Shown: piece by piece, positions 1 through 6,748 of the stretch
Position numbering within the stretch: position 1 is the first letter of the stretch
How the letters are laid out: each line of letters opens with the position of its first letter
Origin: Anaerolineae bacterium CG2_30_64_16
GTDB taxonomy: Bacteria > Chloroflexota > Anaerolineae > CG2-30-64-16
Assembly: GCA_001871755.1 (NCBI GenBank)
Contig: MNXL01000211.1
Location: forward strand, 1 to 24,325
DNA length: 24,325 nt
Direction: 5' to 3'
Made by a program: the position numbers and the translations under genes
Notes under the pieces: model-generated
The model's database searches: none
The model's input: the letters and a program-made list of their open reading frames with translations, nothing else
Told to the model about the DNA's origin: nothing

Positions 1-59
1 CGTGGCTCGGTCAGGAGACCGGCCACAGCGAGCGATTCCCCGAAGAATTGAGAAGATAT
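1..59 (+). repeat. 59-bp hairpin repeat, copy 1
   Basis: This segment matches 2722-2780 with one mismatch over 59 bp (G at 42, A in the other copy). It contains a stem GTGGC-T-CGGTC / GACCG-GCCAC around an AGGA loop, with one bulged T. It ends 28 nt before the start codon of the oxidoreductase gene. Its left boundary is outside the window. It could be a small mobile repeat or a 5' leader RNA motif. Confidence 0.8.
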
Positions 60-87
60 ATCTTGACCGTCTTCCCGGGAGATCCCC

Positions 88-1110
88 ATGCCCGACCCCA
101 TTCGCATCGCCATCATCGGTACCGGCCTGATCGTGACCGGCAAACATTGGCCCGCGTTGCGGACGCTGCCGCGCGACTTTCGCGTGATCGCACTGGTCAA
201 CCGGACGCCGGCCAAGGCCGAGGCGTTGGCCGAGACCATCCACGCGGCCACGCGTAGTCGGCCAGCCGTCTACACTGACTATCGTCAGATGCTGGCCGCC
301 GAGAAACCGGACGCGGTGGCGCTGGCCTTGCCGCCGGAGTTGAACCCGGAGGTTGCACAGACGGCGCTGGCTGCCGGCAGCCACGTGATCGTCGAGAAAC
401 CGATCGCTGTCAGCCTGGCAGAGGGCGCGCGGATGTTGCCGTGGGCTGCGCAATATGGCCGTGTGCTGATGGTCGCGGAGAACTACCGCTACGTCGCCAG
501 TTACCGCCGCGCGGCGCAATTGATCGCCGAGGGTGTGATCGGCCCGCCGCAGGTGATGCGCTGGACATTCTACGCGTACATGCCGCAGGATAACCCGTAT
601 TACCTGACGGCCTGGCGCCGGAACCCCCAACACCCCGGTGGCTATCTCAGCGACCAGGGCGTACACAACATGGCGGCCCTGCGCATGATGCTCGGCGAGG
701 TGACGCATATCAGTGGGCAGACACTGCTGGTGAGGCCTGACCTGATCCCGGCCGACACGCTGAGCGCAACGTTGCGCTTTGCCAACGGCTGTCTGGGCAC
801 CTACGCGGCGACGCACGCTGTGCCTGGTCCGGAGCAGCCGCTGCAAGTGGCCGGCCCGGACGGTGTGTTGTCGGTATGGCGGGATCGGATGGGGTTGTGG
901 CGCCGGGGCCGCCCGGTTGACGAGCGCTCCCTGCCGTCTGAAGAGGATGGCCTGGTGGCGATGTATCGCGATTTTTCCGAGGCGATCCGCACCGGGCAAC
1001 CGCCGCGATCCACGCCAGCCGAGGCGTTGGCCGATTTGCGGTTGATCGTGGCTATGCTGCGGGCGAGCGAATTGAGGCAGGAGATCCGCGTGGCGGATAT
1101 TCCTACTTGA
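88..1110 (+). CDS. Gfo/Idh/MocA family oxidoreductase
   Basis: Predicted NAD(P)-dependent sugar or cyclitol dehydrogenase of 340 residues, a normal length for the family. The N-terminus is a Rossmann fold beginning IAIIGTG (residues 7-13). The family EKP motif is present in HVIVEKPIAVSLAEG near residue 100, and the C-terminal half has GGYLSDQGVHNMAALRMMLG, the GG-D-G-H segment that lines the substrate site. The ATG at 88 has a GGGAGA ribosome site at 77-82. A 59-bp hairpin repeat ends just upstream. The 3' end overlaps the convergent GNAT gene by 8 bp. The substrate cannot be told from the sequence and no sugar pathway genes are adjacent. The family call is secure; the exact reaction is unknown. 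Confidence 0.93.
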   Translation: MPDPIRIAIIGTGLIVTGKHWPALRTLPRDFRVIALVNRTPAKAEALAETIHAATRSRPAVYTDYRQMLAAEKPDAVALALPPELNPEVAQTALAAGSHVIVEKPIAVSLAEGARMLPWAAQYGRVLMVAENYRYVASYRRAAQLIAEGVIGPPQVMRWTFYAYMPQDNPYYLTAWRRNPQHPGGYLSDQGVHNMAALRMMLGEVTHISGQTLLVRPDLIPADTLSATLRFANGCLGTYAATHAVPGPEQPLQVAGPDGVLSVWRDRMGLWRRGRPVDERSLPSEEDGLVAMYRDFSEAIRTGQPPRSTPAEALADLRLIVAMLRASELRQEIRVADIPT

Positions 1111-1672
1111 CCCACCTGACCATCATCACGTCGTCATAGTAGGCGCCGTTGGCGAGCTTGAAGGCGCGGCTCAGCCGCGCTTCTTCCTGGAAACCCGGCT
1201 TGCGATAGAGACTGATGGCCCGGCCGTTGTGCGCAAAGACGGATAGCTCCACTCGTTCCAGCTCGGGTTCGACCTTGGCCCATGTCAGCAGGGTTTGCAG
1301 CAACGCCTCGCCCACGCCCAGGCGACGGTAGGGGGCCTGCACGCTGATGCCCAGGCGGCCGCGATGCCGTGTCCGAAAGCGGTTCTGGGTGTTGAAAGCG
1401 AGGATGCCGGTGATCAGGGGCGTCTCGGCCACGCCAAAGTCGGCGACCAGCAAGATGCTGTGCGGTCGATCCTGGAAGCTGTGGATCCAGGCCTCTTCCT
1501 CGGCCACCGTGTGTCTGAACTCCCGGAGCTCAGTGATATTCCACTCCGGCTCCGTGAGGACTGCGCGGGTGTGTGCCAGGATCTGGAGCGCGTCGGCGGG
1601 CGCGGCCTGGCGTATCACAAAGCTCTGACCGGCGTGGGCGGTCCAGGAGTGACAGAGGCGCGGAGTATTCAT
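1103..1672 (-). CDS. GNAT family N-acetyltransferase
   Basis: Cytoplasmic acetyltransferase of 189 residues predicted to move an acetyl group from acetyl-CoA to an amine. The acetyl-CoA binding motif A is visible in GISVQAPYRRLGVGEALLQ, where RRLGVG is the Q/RxxGxG/A loop. Downstream are the NGRAISLYRKPGFQEEA segment (the usual N-x-RA-x-x-LY-x-K-x-GF of this family) and a C-terminal MMVRWVK strand. The ATG at 1672 overlaps the stop of the upstream Lrp-like gene as ATGA, so the two are almost certainly translationally coupled. The open frame continues far upstream, but that part is a shadow of the neighbour. The acceptor could be a small molecule or a protein terminus; the sequence does not say which. 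Confidence 0.88.
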   Translation of the reverse strand: MNTPRLCHSWTAHAGQSFVIRQAAPADALQILAHTRAVLTEPEWNITELREFRHTVAEEEAWIHSFQDRPHSILLVADFGVAETPLITGILAFNTQNRFRTRHRGRLGISVQAPYRRLGVGEALLQTLLTWAKVEPELERVELSVFAHNGRAISLYRKPGFQEEARLSRAFKLANGAYYDDVMMVRWVK

Positions 1673-2325
1673 GCTGCAGGGCGATGCCCTGTGGGGGTGG
1701 GTTCCGGGAAACGCCGTGCCAGCTCGATGAAGTCCTCGGCCTGGCCGAAGATTTGCCAATCCAGAATGCTGGTCAGTTGCGTGTCTACCACCCCAGGTAT
1801 GGTCCGCACCCAGCTCATTACGTAGCCCGTGAGCGCGGCCGTGCGCTCTCCCAGCAAGACCAGCATCAGGTCGGCCTCGTTGGAGTGGAAAAGCTTCACC
1901 ACCCACACCACATCGACCTCCTGGTGCTTCGGCAGGCGAATTAAGGCGTCGTATGCCTCGCGGTCTTGGCCAGGTTGCGATTTAACGAACACGGTGGCCG
2001 CGGCGCGTGGGTTCCAGACGGAGTTTTGCAGTCGCAGATCCATGACGACATCGCCGTGGACAACGCCGTCAAAGATGAGTTGGGCCGCTGTGCCACGCAC
2101 GCCCGGCACGGTGCGGATGACGTCTAGCAGGAAGTCGTCGAACCGGGTCAGGTCGTGGACCAGGCACACAACGCGCAGATCGGCCCGCTCGCGCAGCCAG
2201 TTGACCCACAGTGGGGTAATGAATTCGCCGGTGCAGCACGCCAGGTTTTCCAGCAACCCCTCGCGCACCAGTTCGTCCTTCCCACTGAAGATGTCGATAT
2301 CGATTACCGCCAGCGTCGGTTGCAT
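1669..2325 (-). CDS. Double Lrp/AsnC ligand-binding domain protein, no HTH
   Basis: A 218-residue protein that looks like two tandem Lrp/AsnC effector (RAM) domains. The signature helix plus loop occurs twice: FLLDVIRTVPGVRGT (about residues 65-79) and YVMSWVRTIPGVVDT (168-182), each followed by a strand. No helix-turn-helix is visible before the first domain, so this is probably a stand-alone ligand sensor or partner subunit rather than a DNA-binding regulator. The chosen ATG at 2325 has a strong GGAGGA site nine bases upstream. Earlier in-frame codons lack one. It is the first gene of a two-gene unit with the GNAT enzyme (4-bp overlap), which suggests a shared amino-acid-related role. That role is inference only. 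Confidence 0.78.
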   Translation of the reverse strand: MQPTLAVIDIDIFSGKDELVREGLLENLACCTGEFITPLWVNWLRERADLRVVCLVHDLTRFDDFLLDVIRTVPGVRGTAAQLIFDGVVHGDVVMDLRLQNSVWNPRAAATVFVKSQPGQDREAYDALIRLPKHQEVDVVWVVKLFHSNEADLMLVLLGERTAALTGYVMSWVRTIPGVVDTQLTSILDWQIFGQAEDFIELARRFPEPTPTGHRPAA

Positions 2326-2429
2326 GATTATGGATCCTCCTGCCAGATGAGCCTCGATCACGGTCGCCGCGTATCGGGCCACTTTTCAGGCCTGGATGGT
2401 GAGAAGATACGTTCGCGTCGCGCAGAGCC

Positions 2430-2458
2430 ATCTTAGCACGCTTTTCGACGGGCGCCAA
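2430..2458 (-). promoter_or_regulatory. Predicted promoter of the Lrp-like/GNAT unit
   Basis: Reading leftward, TTGGCG (2458-2453) and TAAGAT (2435-2430) are separated by 17 bp. It lies about 105 bp before the ATG at 2325. The -35 matches TTGACA at four positions and the -10 matches TATAAT at four. Confidence 0.5.
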
Positions 2459-2514
2459 AGTGGGCAGGATCGCATCGGCGTAGCGTGCTGCGACCCGCAG
2501 CGCGGCGCACCGGT

Positions 2515-2543
2515 TTTAGCCGCGGCGTAAAGGATGCTATAAT
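2515..2543 (+). promoter_or_regulatory. Predicted promoter upstream of phoU
   Basis: A perfect TATAAT at 2538-2543 is followed directly by AGGGCCTAACC. The -35 region (TTTAGC at 2515-2520, 17-bp spacing) is weak. The same -10 plus AGGGCC arrangement occurs in the kinase and rnd promoters of this window, which supports it. Confidence 0.55.
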
Positions 2544-2573
2544 AGGGCCTAACCCCAATACGGTTCAGATAAG

Positions 2574-2657
2574 GGCTAAGGACTGAATAATTTACTCACT
2601 TGCTCCGGCAAATGAAGGGGTGACTTGCGCAAGTTATTTACTTCTCAGTCCTAAGCC
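2574..2657. repeat. 84-bp inverted-repeat (MITE-like) element
   Basis: The terminal arms GGCTAAGGACTGA (2574-2586) and TCAGTCCTAAGCC (2645-2657) pair at 12 of 13 positions. The interior is AT-richer than its surroundings and contains the palindrome ACTTGCGCAAGT. The size and perfect-looking ends fit a miniature inverted-repeat element. A structured leader RNA is the alternative. No second copy is visible in the window. Confidence 0.6.
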
Positions 2658-2701
2658 TGGAGTAGAGCCTTCAGGCGGGGCGCCTCCGGTTAAAGACTCG
2701 A

Positions 2702-2787
2702 TTCCGGAACGTATCCGCCACCGTGGCTCGGTCAGGAGACCGGCCACAGCGAGCGATTCCCCAAAGAATTGAGAAGATACTCCGGAA
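2702..2787. repeat. Hairpin element holding 59-bp repeat copy 2
   Basis: The 59-bp core (2722-2780) repeats 1-59. Around it, TTCCGGA-AC-GTATC (2702-2715) and GATACTCCGGAA (2776-2787) form near-perfect terminal inverted repeats, with a two-base insertion in the left arm. Because TCCGGA is itself a palindrome, the flanking TCCGGAAC copies (2703-2710 and 2781-2788) could instead be an 8-bp target duplication around a 70-bp insert ending GTATC/GATAC. Confidence 0.6.
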
Positions 2788-2844
2788 CACTAACTGAAAT
2801 GTATTGGGCCTGACCCACCAAATCCTGAGCAAAGGAGTAGACGT

Positions 2845-3501
2845 GTGCCGCGAGAGAGTTTCGAAGCGGACTTGACCGCACTCAAGGAGCGCTTGCTTCA
2901 TTTAGGCGCGATGGTGGCAGACGCGCAGCAACAGTCCGTCCAATCGCTGGCCGATCGTGACGAGGAGTTGGCGCGCGCGGTCATCGCTGGGGATCAGCTC
3001 GTCAACCAGGCGGCGCGCCGGATCGAGGAACAATGCCTGTTTCTGATTGCCAGCCAACAGCCGGTCGCGCGCGATTTGCGCACCATCATCTCCATCTCGG
3101 CGATCGCCTCGGAGTTGGAGCGGATGGCTGACCACGCCAAGGGGATCGCGGTGTTGACGCTGCGCCTTTCGGATCAGCCGCTGCTCAAGCCGCTGATCGA
3201 TGTGCCCCGCATGGCCGAGATCGGCCGGGAACTGCTGCAGGGGCAACTGCAAGCCTTTGTCAAGGGTGATGTGGAGACTGCGAAACGACTTGCAAGTCGA
3301 GATACTGAAGTCGATCAACTTAACGAGCAGGTTTTTCGCGAGTTGTTGGTGATCATGTTGACCGACCCGCGCACCATCACCCGAGCGACCTATTTGATGT
3401 GGGTAGCGCACAACCTGGAGCGGTTTGCCGACCGCACCACGAACATCGGCGAGCGGGTGGCATTCCTGATGACCGGCGAGATCGTTGAGCTAAACGAATG
3501 A
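2845..3501 (+). CDS. phoU: PhoU domain protein
   Basis: Cytoplasmic phosphate-signalling protein of 218 residues, the usual length. PhoU normally restrains PhoR-type kinases through the Pst phosphate transporter and binds metal clusters. Two PhoU domains are visible, each with its acidic metal-binding helix: SELERMADHAKGIA (about residues 89-102) and HNLERFADRTTNIGE (189-203). The GTG start at 2845 has an AAAGGAG site at 2831-2837 with seven-base spacing. No pst genes or PhoB/PhoR pair lie in the window; instead it heads a run with a coiled-coil gene and selB, 41 bp and 57 bp apart. The leader upstream is unusually long and full of repeats. The family call is firm; which sensor it acts on is unknown. 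Confidence 0.93.
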   Translation: MPRESFEADLTALKERLLHLGAMVADAQQQSVQSLADRDEELARAVIAGDQLVNQAARRIEEQCLFLIASQQPVARDLRTIISISAIASELERMADHAKGIAVLTLRLSDQPLLKPLIDVPRMAEIGRELLQGQLQAFVKGDVETAKRLASRDTEVDQLNEQVFRELLVIMLTDPRTITRATYLMWVAHNLERFADRTTNIGERVAFLMTGEIVELNE

Positions 3502-3542
3502 AGCGCTCGCACGGCGGGCGCGCAAACCCAGGATAGAGGCTT

Positions 3543-4733
3543 ATGGACCTGACACAATTGAGCCAGATGGTGACTTGGCTGGACGAGGAGCATCGCCGCG
3601 ATCGCGATGAACTCGCCAAGTTGGATCAGCGCCTGCAAAGCATGGCCATCGAGAAACAGGAGCAGGCGCGGCGCATCCAGGATCTCGAGGGACGCCTGGC
3701 GAGCACCCATGCGCAATTGTCCCGCTTCACGCAACTGGAGCAGGCGCTGCAACAGTTCAAGAACGAAGTTGTGGTGATGCTGGACAAGCATACCGAGACG
3801 CGCTTGCAGGCCGAACGGGAAACGGAGCGGGCGCGGCTGAGTGATCGGGAAATCTTGGCGCGCGGCATCGCCGAGTTGCGCAAGGAACTACTGCGACTGG
3901 GCCGCGTCGAGGAGGAGCTTGCGACGCGGCAGGCTGAGGACCAACGCCTGGGCGAGATGCTGTTGGCGCAACGCCAGGCGCTGAGCATTCTCAACCGGGA
4001 TGTCGATGAGCGCACGCGCAGTCTGCCGTACATGGTGGAGCAACGCGCGCAGGACAACAAGCGGATTGCCCAGATCCAGGCGGAAAACGTCGAACTGCTC
4101 AAGCGGACCGATGGACTGGCCAGCAAACAACCGTTGGTTGAGGAGAAGATCCAGCGCGTAGAAAAGGAACTCCAGCGCATCCAACCGCTTCTGGACCAGG
4201 TCCGCCGCGACCAGCAGGCCTTCATCGAGGCGCTGAAGGTGGCCGAGGTCGATCGCTCCCGCCAGATGGCCCAGTGGGAGGAGGAATTCGGTCAGCAGCG
4301 CGAGACAATCGAGAAGCAGGCCGCTCTGATGCGCGAGTTTGCGGCCCGGTACGAGGCAGCCGGCCGGGCGATCAAGGCGCTGGAGGAGTTCCAGGCCCAG
4401 ATGGTCCGGGAGCAGAAGCAGGTCTCGGAACTGCAACGGCTGGCCGAGGAGCGGCAGCGCAAGGAGTTAGCCGAGTGGCAGGCCGAAAACGAGCAACGTT
4501 GGAAGAAGGAGATGTTGCGCTGGGAATACGCCAACCAGGAGCAGCACAAGATCAATCAGAAGATGCAGGAGCGCTTCCCGCCGGTCGAGCAAGGCATCTC
4601 GCTGCTTCAGCGCGAGGCAGAGGCGTTGTGGCGGGTGCAAGAGTTGCTGGGCCAGAAGCAGTTGAACCAGGCCCAGCAACTGTTGGACGCCATCGGCGCG
4701 GCCGTGGAGGGTCGCCCCAAAGCGGAGTCATAG
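3543..4733 (+). CDS. Long coiled-coil protein of unknown function
   Basis: A 396-residue protein that is almost wholly alpha-helical heptad sequence rich in Glu, Gln, Arg, Lys and Leu, with very few Gly or Pro. There is no signal peptide, membrane segment or enzymatic motif. A likely break is near RSLPYMVEQ (about residues 158-166), dividing two long coiled coils, and a shorter C-terminal helical bundle (about 350-390) follows FPPVEQGI. An AGAGG sequence sits three bases before the ATG at 3543. It lies between phoU (41 bp) and selB (57 bp) on the same strand and is probably co-transcribed. A structural, cytoskeletal or SMC-like scaffolding role can be imagined, but nothing here shows it. Confidence 0.85.
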   Translation: MDLTQLSQMVTWLDEEHRRDRDELAKLDQRLQSMAIEKQEQARRIQDLEGRLASTHAQLSRFTQLEQALQQFKNEVVVMLDKHTETRLQAERETERARLSDREILARGIAELRKELLRLGRVEEELATRQAEDQRLGEMLLAQRQALSILNRDVDERTRSLPYMVEQRAQDNKRIAQIQAENVELLKRTDGLASKQPLVEEKIQRVEKELQRIQPLLDQVRRDQQAFIEALKVAEVDRSRQMAQWEEEFGQQRETIEKQAALMREFAARYEAAGRAIKALEEFQAQMVREQKQVSELQRLAEERQRKELAEWQAENEQRWKKEMLRWEYANQEQHKINQKMQERFPPVEQGISLLQREAEALWRVQELLGQKQLNQAQQLLDAIGAAVEGRPKAES

Positions 4734-4790
4734 AAAAACACAGTTGGCGACGGATGAGACCTCACCCCTGCCGTCGCGACGGAGGCATGC

Positions 4791-6737
4791 ATGCGTGTCA
4801 TCGGCACGGCCGGCCACGTGGATCATGGCAAATCGACGTTGGTGCACGCGCTGACTGGTATCGACCCCGATCGGTTGCGGGAAGAAAAAGAACGCGAGAT
4901 GACCATCGACCTGGGGTTCGCGTGGTTGACGTTGCCCGCGCCCCGGGAGCCGGGCGGGCAGCCGGGCAGCGCGCTCGATTCGACGGTTGGGGTCGTGGAC
5001 GTGCCGGGCCATATCGATTTCATCAAGAACATGTTGGCCGGTGTGGGTGGCATCGATGCGGCGCTGTTCGTGGTGGCGGCCGACGAAGGGGTGATGCCGC
5101 AGACCGAGGAGCACCTGGCGATCCTGGATCTGCTCCAGGTGCCGGCCGGGGTGGTCGCGTTGACCAAGGTGGATGTGATCACCGAGGAGGGCTGGCTGGA
5201 TTTGGTCGAGGCGGACCTGCAGGAGACGCTGGCCGGCACCTGCCTGGCCAACGCGCCGATTGTGCCGGTTTCCGCACGCACCGGTCAAGGCCTGGAGGCG
5301 TTGAAGCAGGCGCTGGCCGACGTGCTCGCCGCGGCGCCCCCGCGGCGAGATCGCGATCAGGCTCGTCTGCCGATCGACAGGGCTTTCAGCGTGGCCGGAT
5401 TTGGCACCGTGGTGACCGGTACCCTGAGTGACGGCCAGTTTCGGGTCGGCGATGAGGTCGAGATCGTGCCGGGCGGTTTGCGCGCGCGCATTCGCAGCCT
5501 GCAAACGCACAAGCGCGCGGTCGAAACGGGTTTGCCGGGCAGCCGACTGGCCATCAATCTGACCGGCGTCCACCCCGATGAACTTGTGCGAGGCATGGTG
5601 GTCGCGCGCCCGGGCGCGCTGCGGAGCACCGGACTCGTGGACGTCCGGCTGCGGTTGGTCGCCAACAGCGCGGTGGGGCCGCTCCGGCACAACCAGGCTG
5701 TGGACTTTTTCAGCGGCGCGGCGCAGGTGGCGGCCCACACCCGTTTGCTGGACGCCGAGGAGATTCCGCCGGGCGGGTCCGGTTGGGTCCAGTTGCGCCT
5801 GGAGTCTCCGGTCGCGCTGGTGACCGGTGATCGTTTCATTGTCCGTCATCCTTCGCCGAGTGTGACCGTCGGGGGCGGGCAGGTGGTCGATCCGCATCCG
5901 CGGCGCCGTTGGCGGCGGTTCCAGCGTGAGGTGTTGGACCAACTGGAGGCCCTGGCGCGCGGCACGCCGGAAGACCTGTTGCTGCACGCGCTGGCGACCA
6001 TGGAACCCGCTTCCCTCAAGGCATTGGTTGAGGGTAGCGGTCTGGCTGCGACGACGGCCGAGGCGACCCTGGCCGGGATGATCGCAAAGGGGCAGGTGCT
6101 CCCACTCGGCGTGGCTCAGCCGCCGCTGGTCAACAGCAACACGCCGGCGCTCTCCATCGGGGGCTGGCGCCAACTGGCCACGCGCATGGCCGACGTGTTG
6201 GCCGAGTATCACGCCCAGTATCCGTTGCGACCTGGCATGGCTCGCGAGGAGCTCAAGAGCCGCCTGCAGGGGCGGGATAAGTGGTCGCCGAAGTTGTTCA
6301 ACGAGTTCATCGCGCGCGGCATCGCTGAGGCGGTTTTGGAGGAGGCCGGCGAATATCTGTGTCGGCCGGGTCATCGCATTGTCTTTACCCCCGAGCAGCA
6401 GGCTCGGGTGACCGCCCTTCTGGACGCGTTCCGCCGCCAGCCCTACACACCCCCCTCCATGGCCGAGAGCAGCGCCGTCACGAGCCCTGATATCGTCAGC
6501 GCATTGCTGCATCAAGGGATCTTGGTCCGGCTGAGCGAGGATGTGCTGTTCCTGCGCGAGACCTATGACGAGATCCTCGCGGGGATCGTGGCGTTTATTC
6601 GCGAACACGGCAGCATGACTGTGGCCCAGGTGCGGGATACGTTCAACACCAGCCGCAAGTACGCGCTGGCGGTCATGGAACACCTGGACGAGCGCAAGGT
6701 GACGCGGCGGCAGGGGGACGAGCGGGTGCTGCGGTAG
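4791..6737 (+). CDS. selB: Selenocysteine-specific elongation factor SelB
   Basis: GTPase of 648 residues that delivers selenocysteyl-tRNA to the ribosome at UGA codons preceded by a SECIS hairpin. The G1 loop GHVDHGKST is at residues 8-16, followed by the SelB-typical EREMTIDLGFAWL (34-46), DVPGH (70-74) and TKVD (125-128). Translation-factor beta barrels follow, then a long C-terminal region of winged-helix character that binds SECIS RNA in this family. The length is slightly above the E. coli protein (614). The ATG at 4791 has GGAGG at 4781-4785. An overlapping earlier ATG in another frame is not used. selA, selD and the selC tRNA are not in the window. Its presence predicts selenoproteins elsewhere in the genome. 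Confidence 0.95.
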   Translation: MRVIGTAGHVDHGKSTLVHALTGIDPDRLREEKEREMTIDLGFAWLTLPAPREPGGQPGSALDSTVGVVDVPGHIDFIKNMLAGVGGIDAALFVVAADEGVMPQTEEHLAILDLLQVPAGVVALTKVDVITEEGWLDLVEADLQETLAGTCLANAPIVPVSARTGQGLEALKQALADVLAAAPPRRDRDQARLPIDRAFSVAGFGTVVTGTLSDGQFRVGDEVEIVPGGLRARIRSLQTHKRAVETGLPGSRLAINLTGVHPDELVRGMVVARPGALRSTGLVDVRLRLVANSAVGPLRHNQAVDFFSGAAQVAAHTRLLDAEEIPPGGSGWVQLRLESPVALVTGDRFIVRHPSPSVTVGGGQVVDPHPRRRWRRFQREVLDQLEALARGTPEDLLLHALATMEPASLKALVEGSGLAATTAEATLAGMIAKGQVLPLGVAQPPLVNSNTPALSIGGWRQLATRMADVLAEYHAQYPLRPGMAREELKSRLQGRDKWSPKLFNEFIARGIAEAVLEEAGEYLCRPGHRIVFTPEQQARVTALLDAFRRQPYTPPSMAESSAVTSPDIVSALLHQGILVRLSEDVLFLRETYDEILAGIVAFIREHGSMTVAQVRDTFNTSRKYALAVMEHLDERKVTRRQGDERVLR

Positions 6738-6748
6738 AGGAGCCACCG

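Larger units (their letters stand above)
2326..2844. other. Divergent intergenic region rich in repeats
   Basis: This 519-bp stretch separates the Lrp-like gene (leftward) from phoU (rightward) and has no convincing gene. It holds a leftward promoter at 2430-2458, a rightward -10 at 2538-2543, an inverted-repeat element at 2574-2657, an imperfect hairpin at about 2665-2699, and a copy of the 59-bp repeat at 2722-2780. A shared GAGAAGATA string also occurs at 2401-2409. The phoU transcript, if started near 2550, would carry all of these in a leader of about 295 nt. Confidence 0.75.

Noticed and set aside
2460..2540. A selC tRNA or other small RNA near selB
   Set aside because: No cloverleaf or long tRNA-Sec acceptor arm could be built here or in the gaps around selB.
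4274..5431. 385-codon plus-strand frame spanning the coiled-coil gene and selB
   Set aside because: Gly/Arg/Ala-rich out-of-frame translation that overlaps two better genes.
4728..6746. 672-codon leftward open frame opposite selB
   Set aside because: It is the antisense shadow of selB, with Arg/Gln/His-rich low-complexity translation and no motif.
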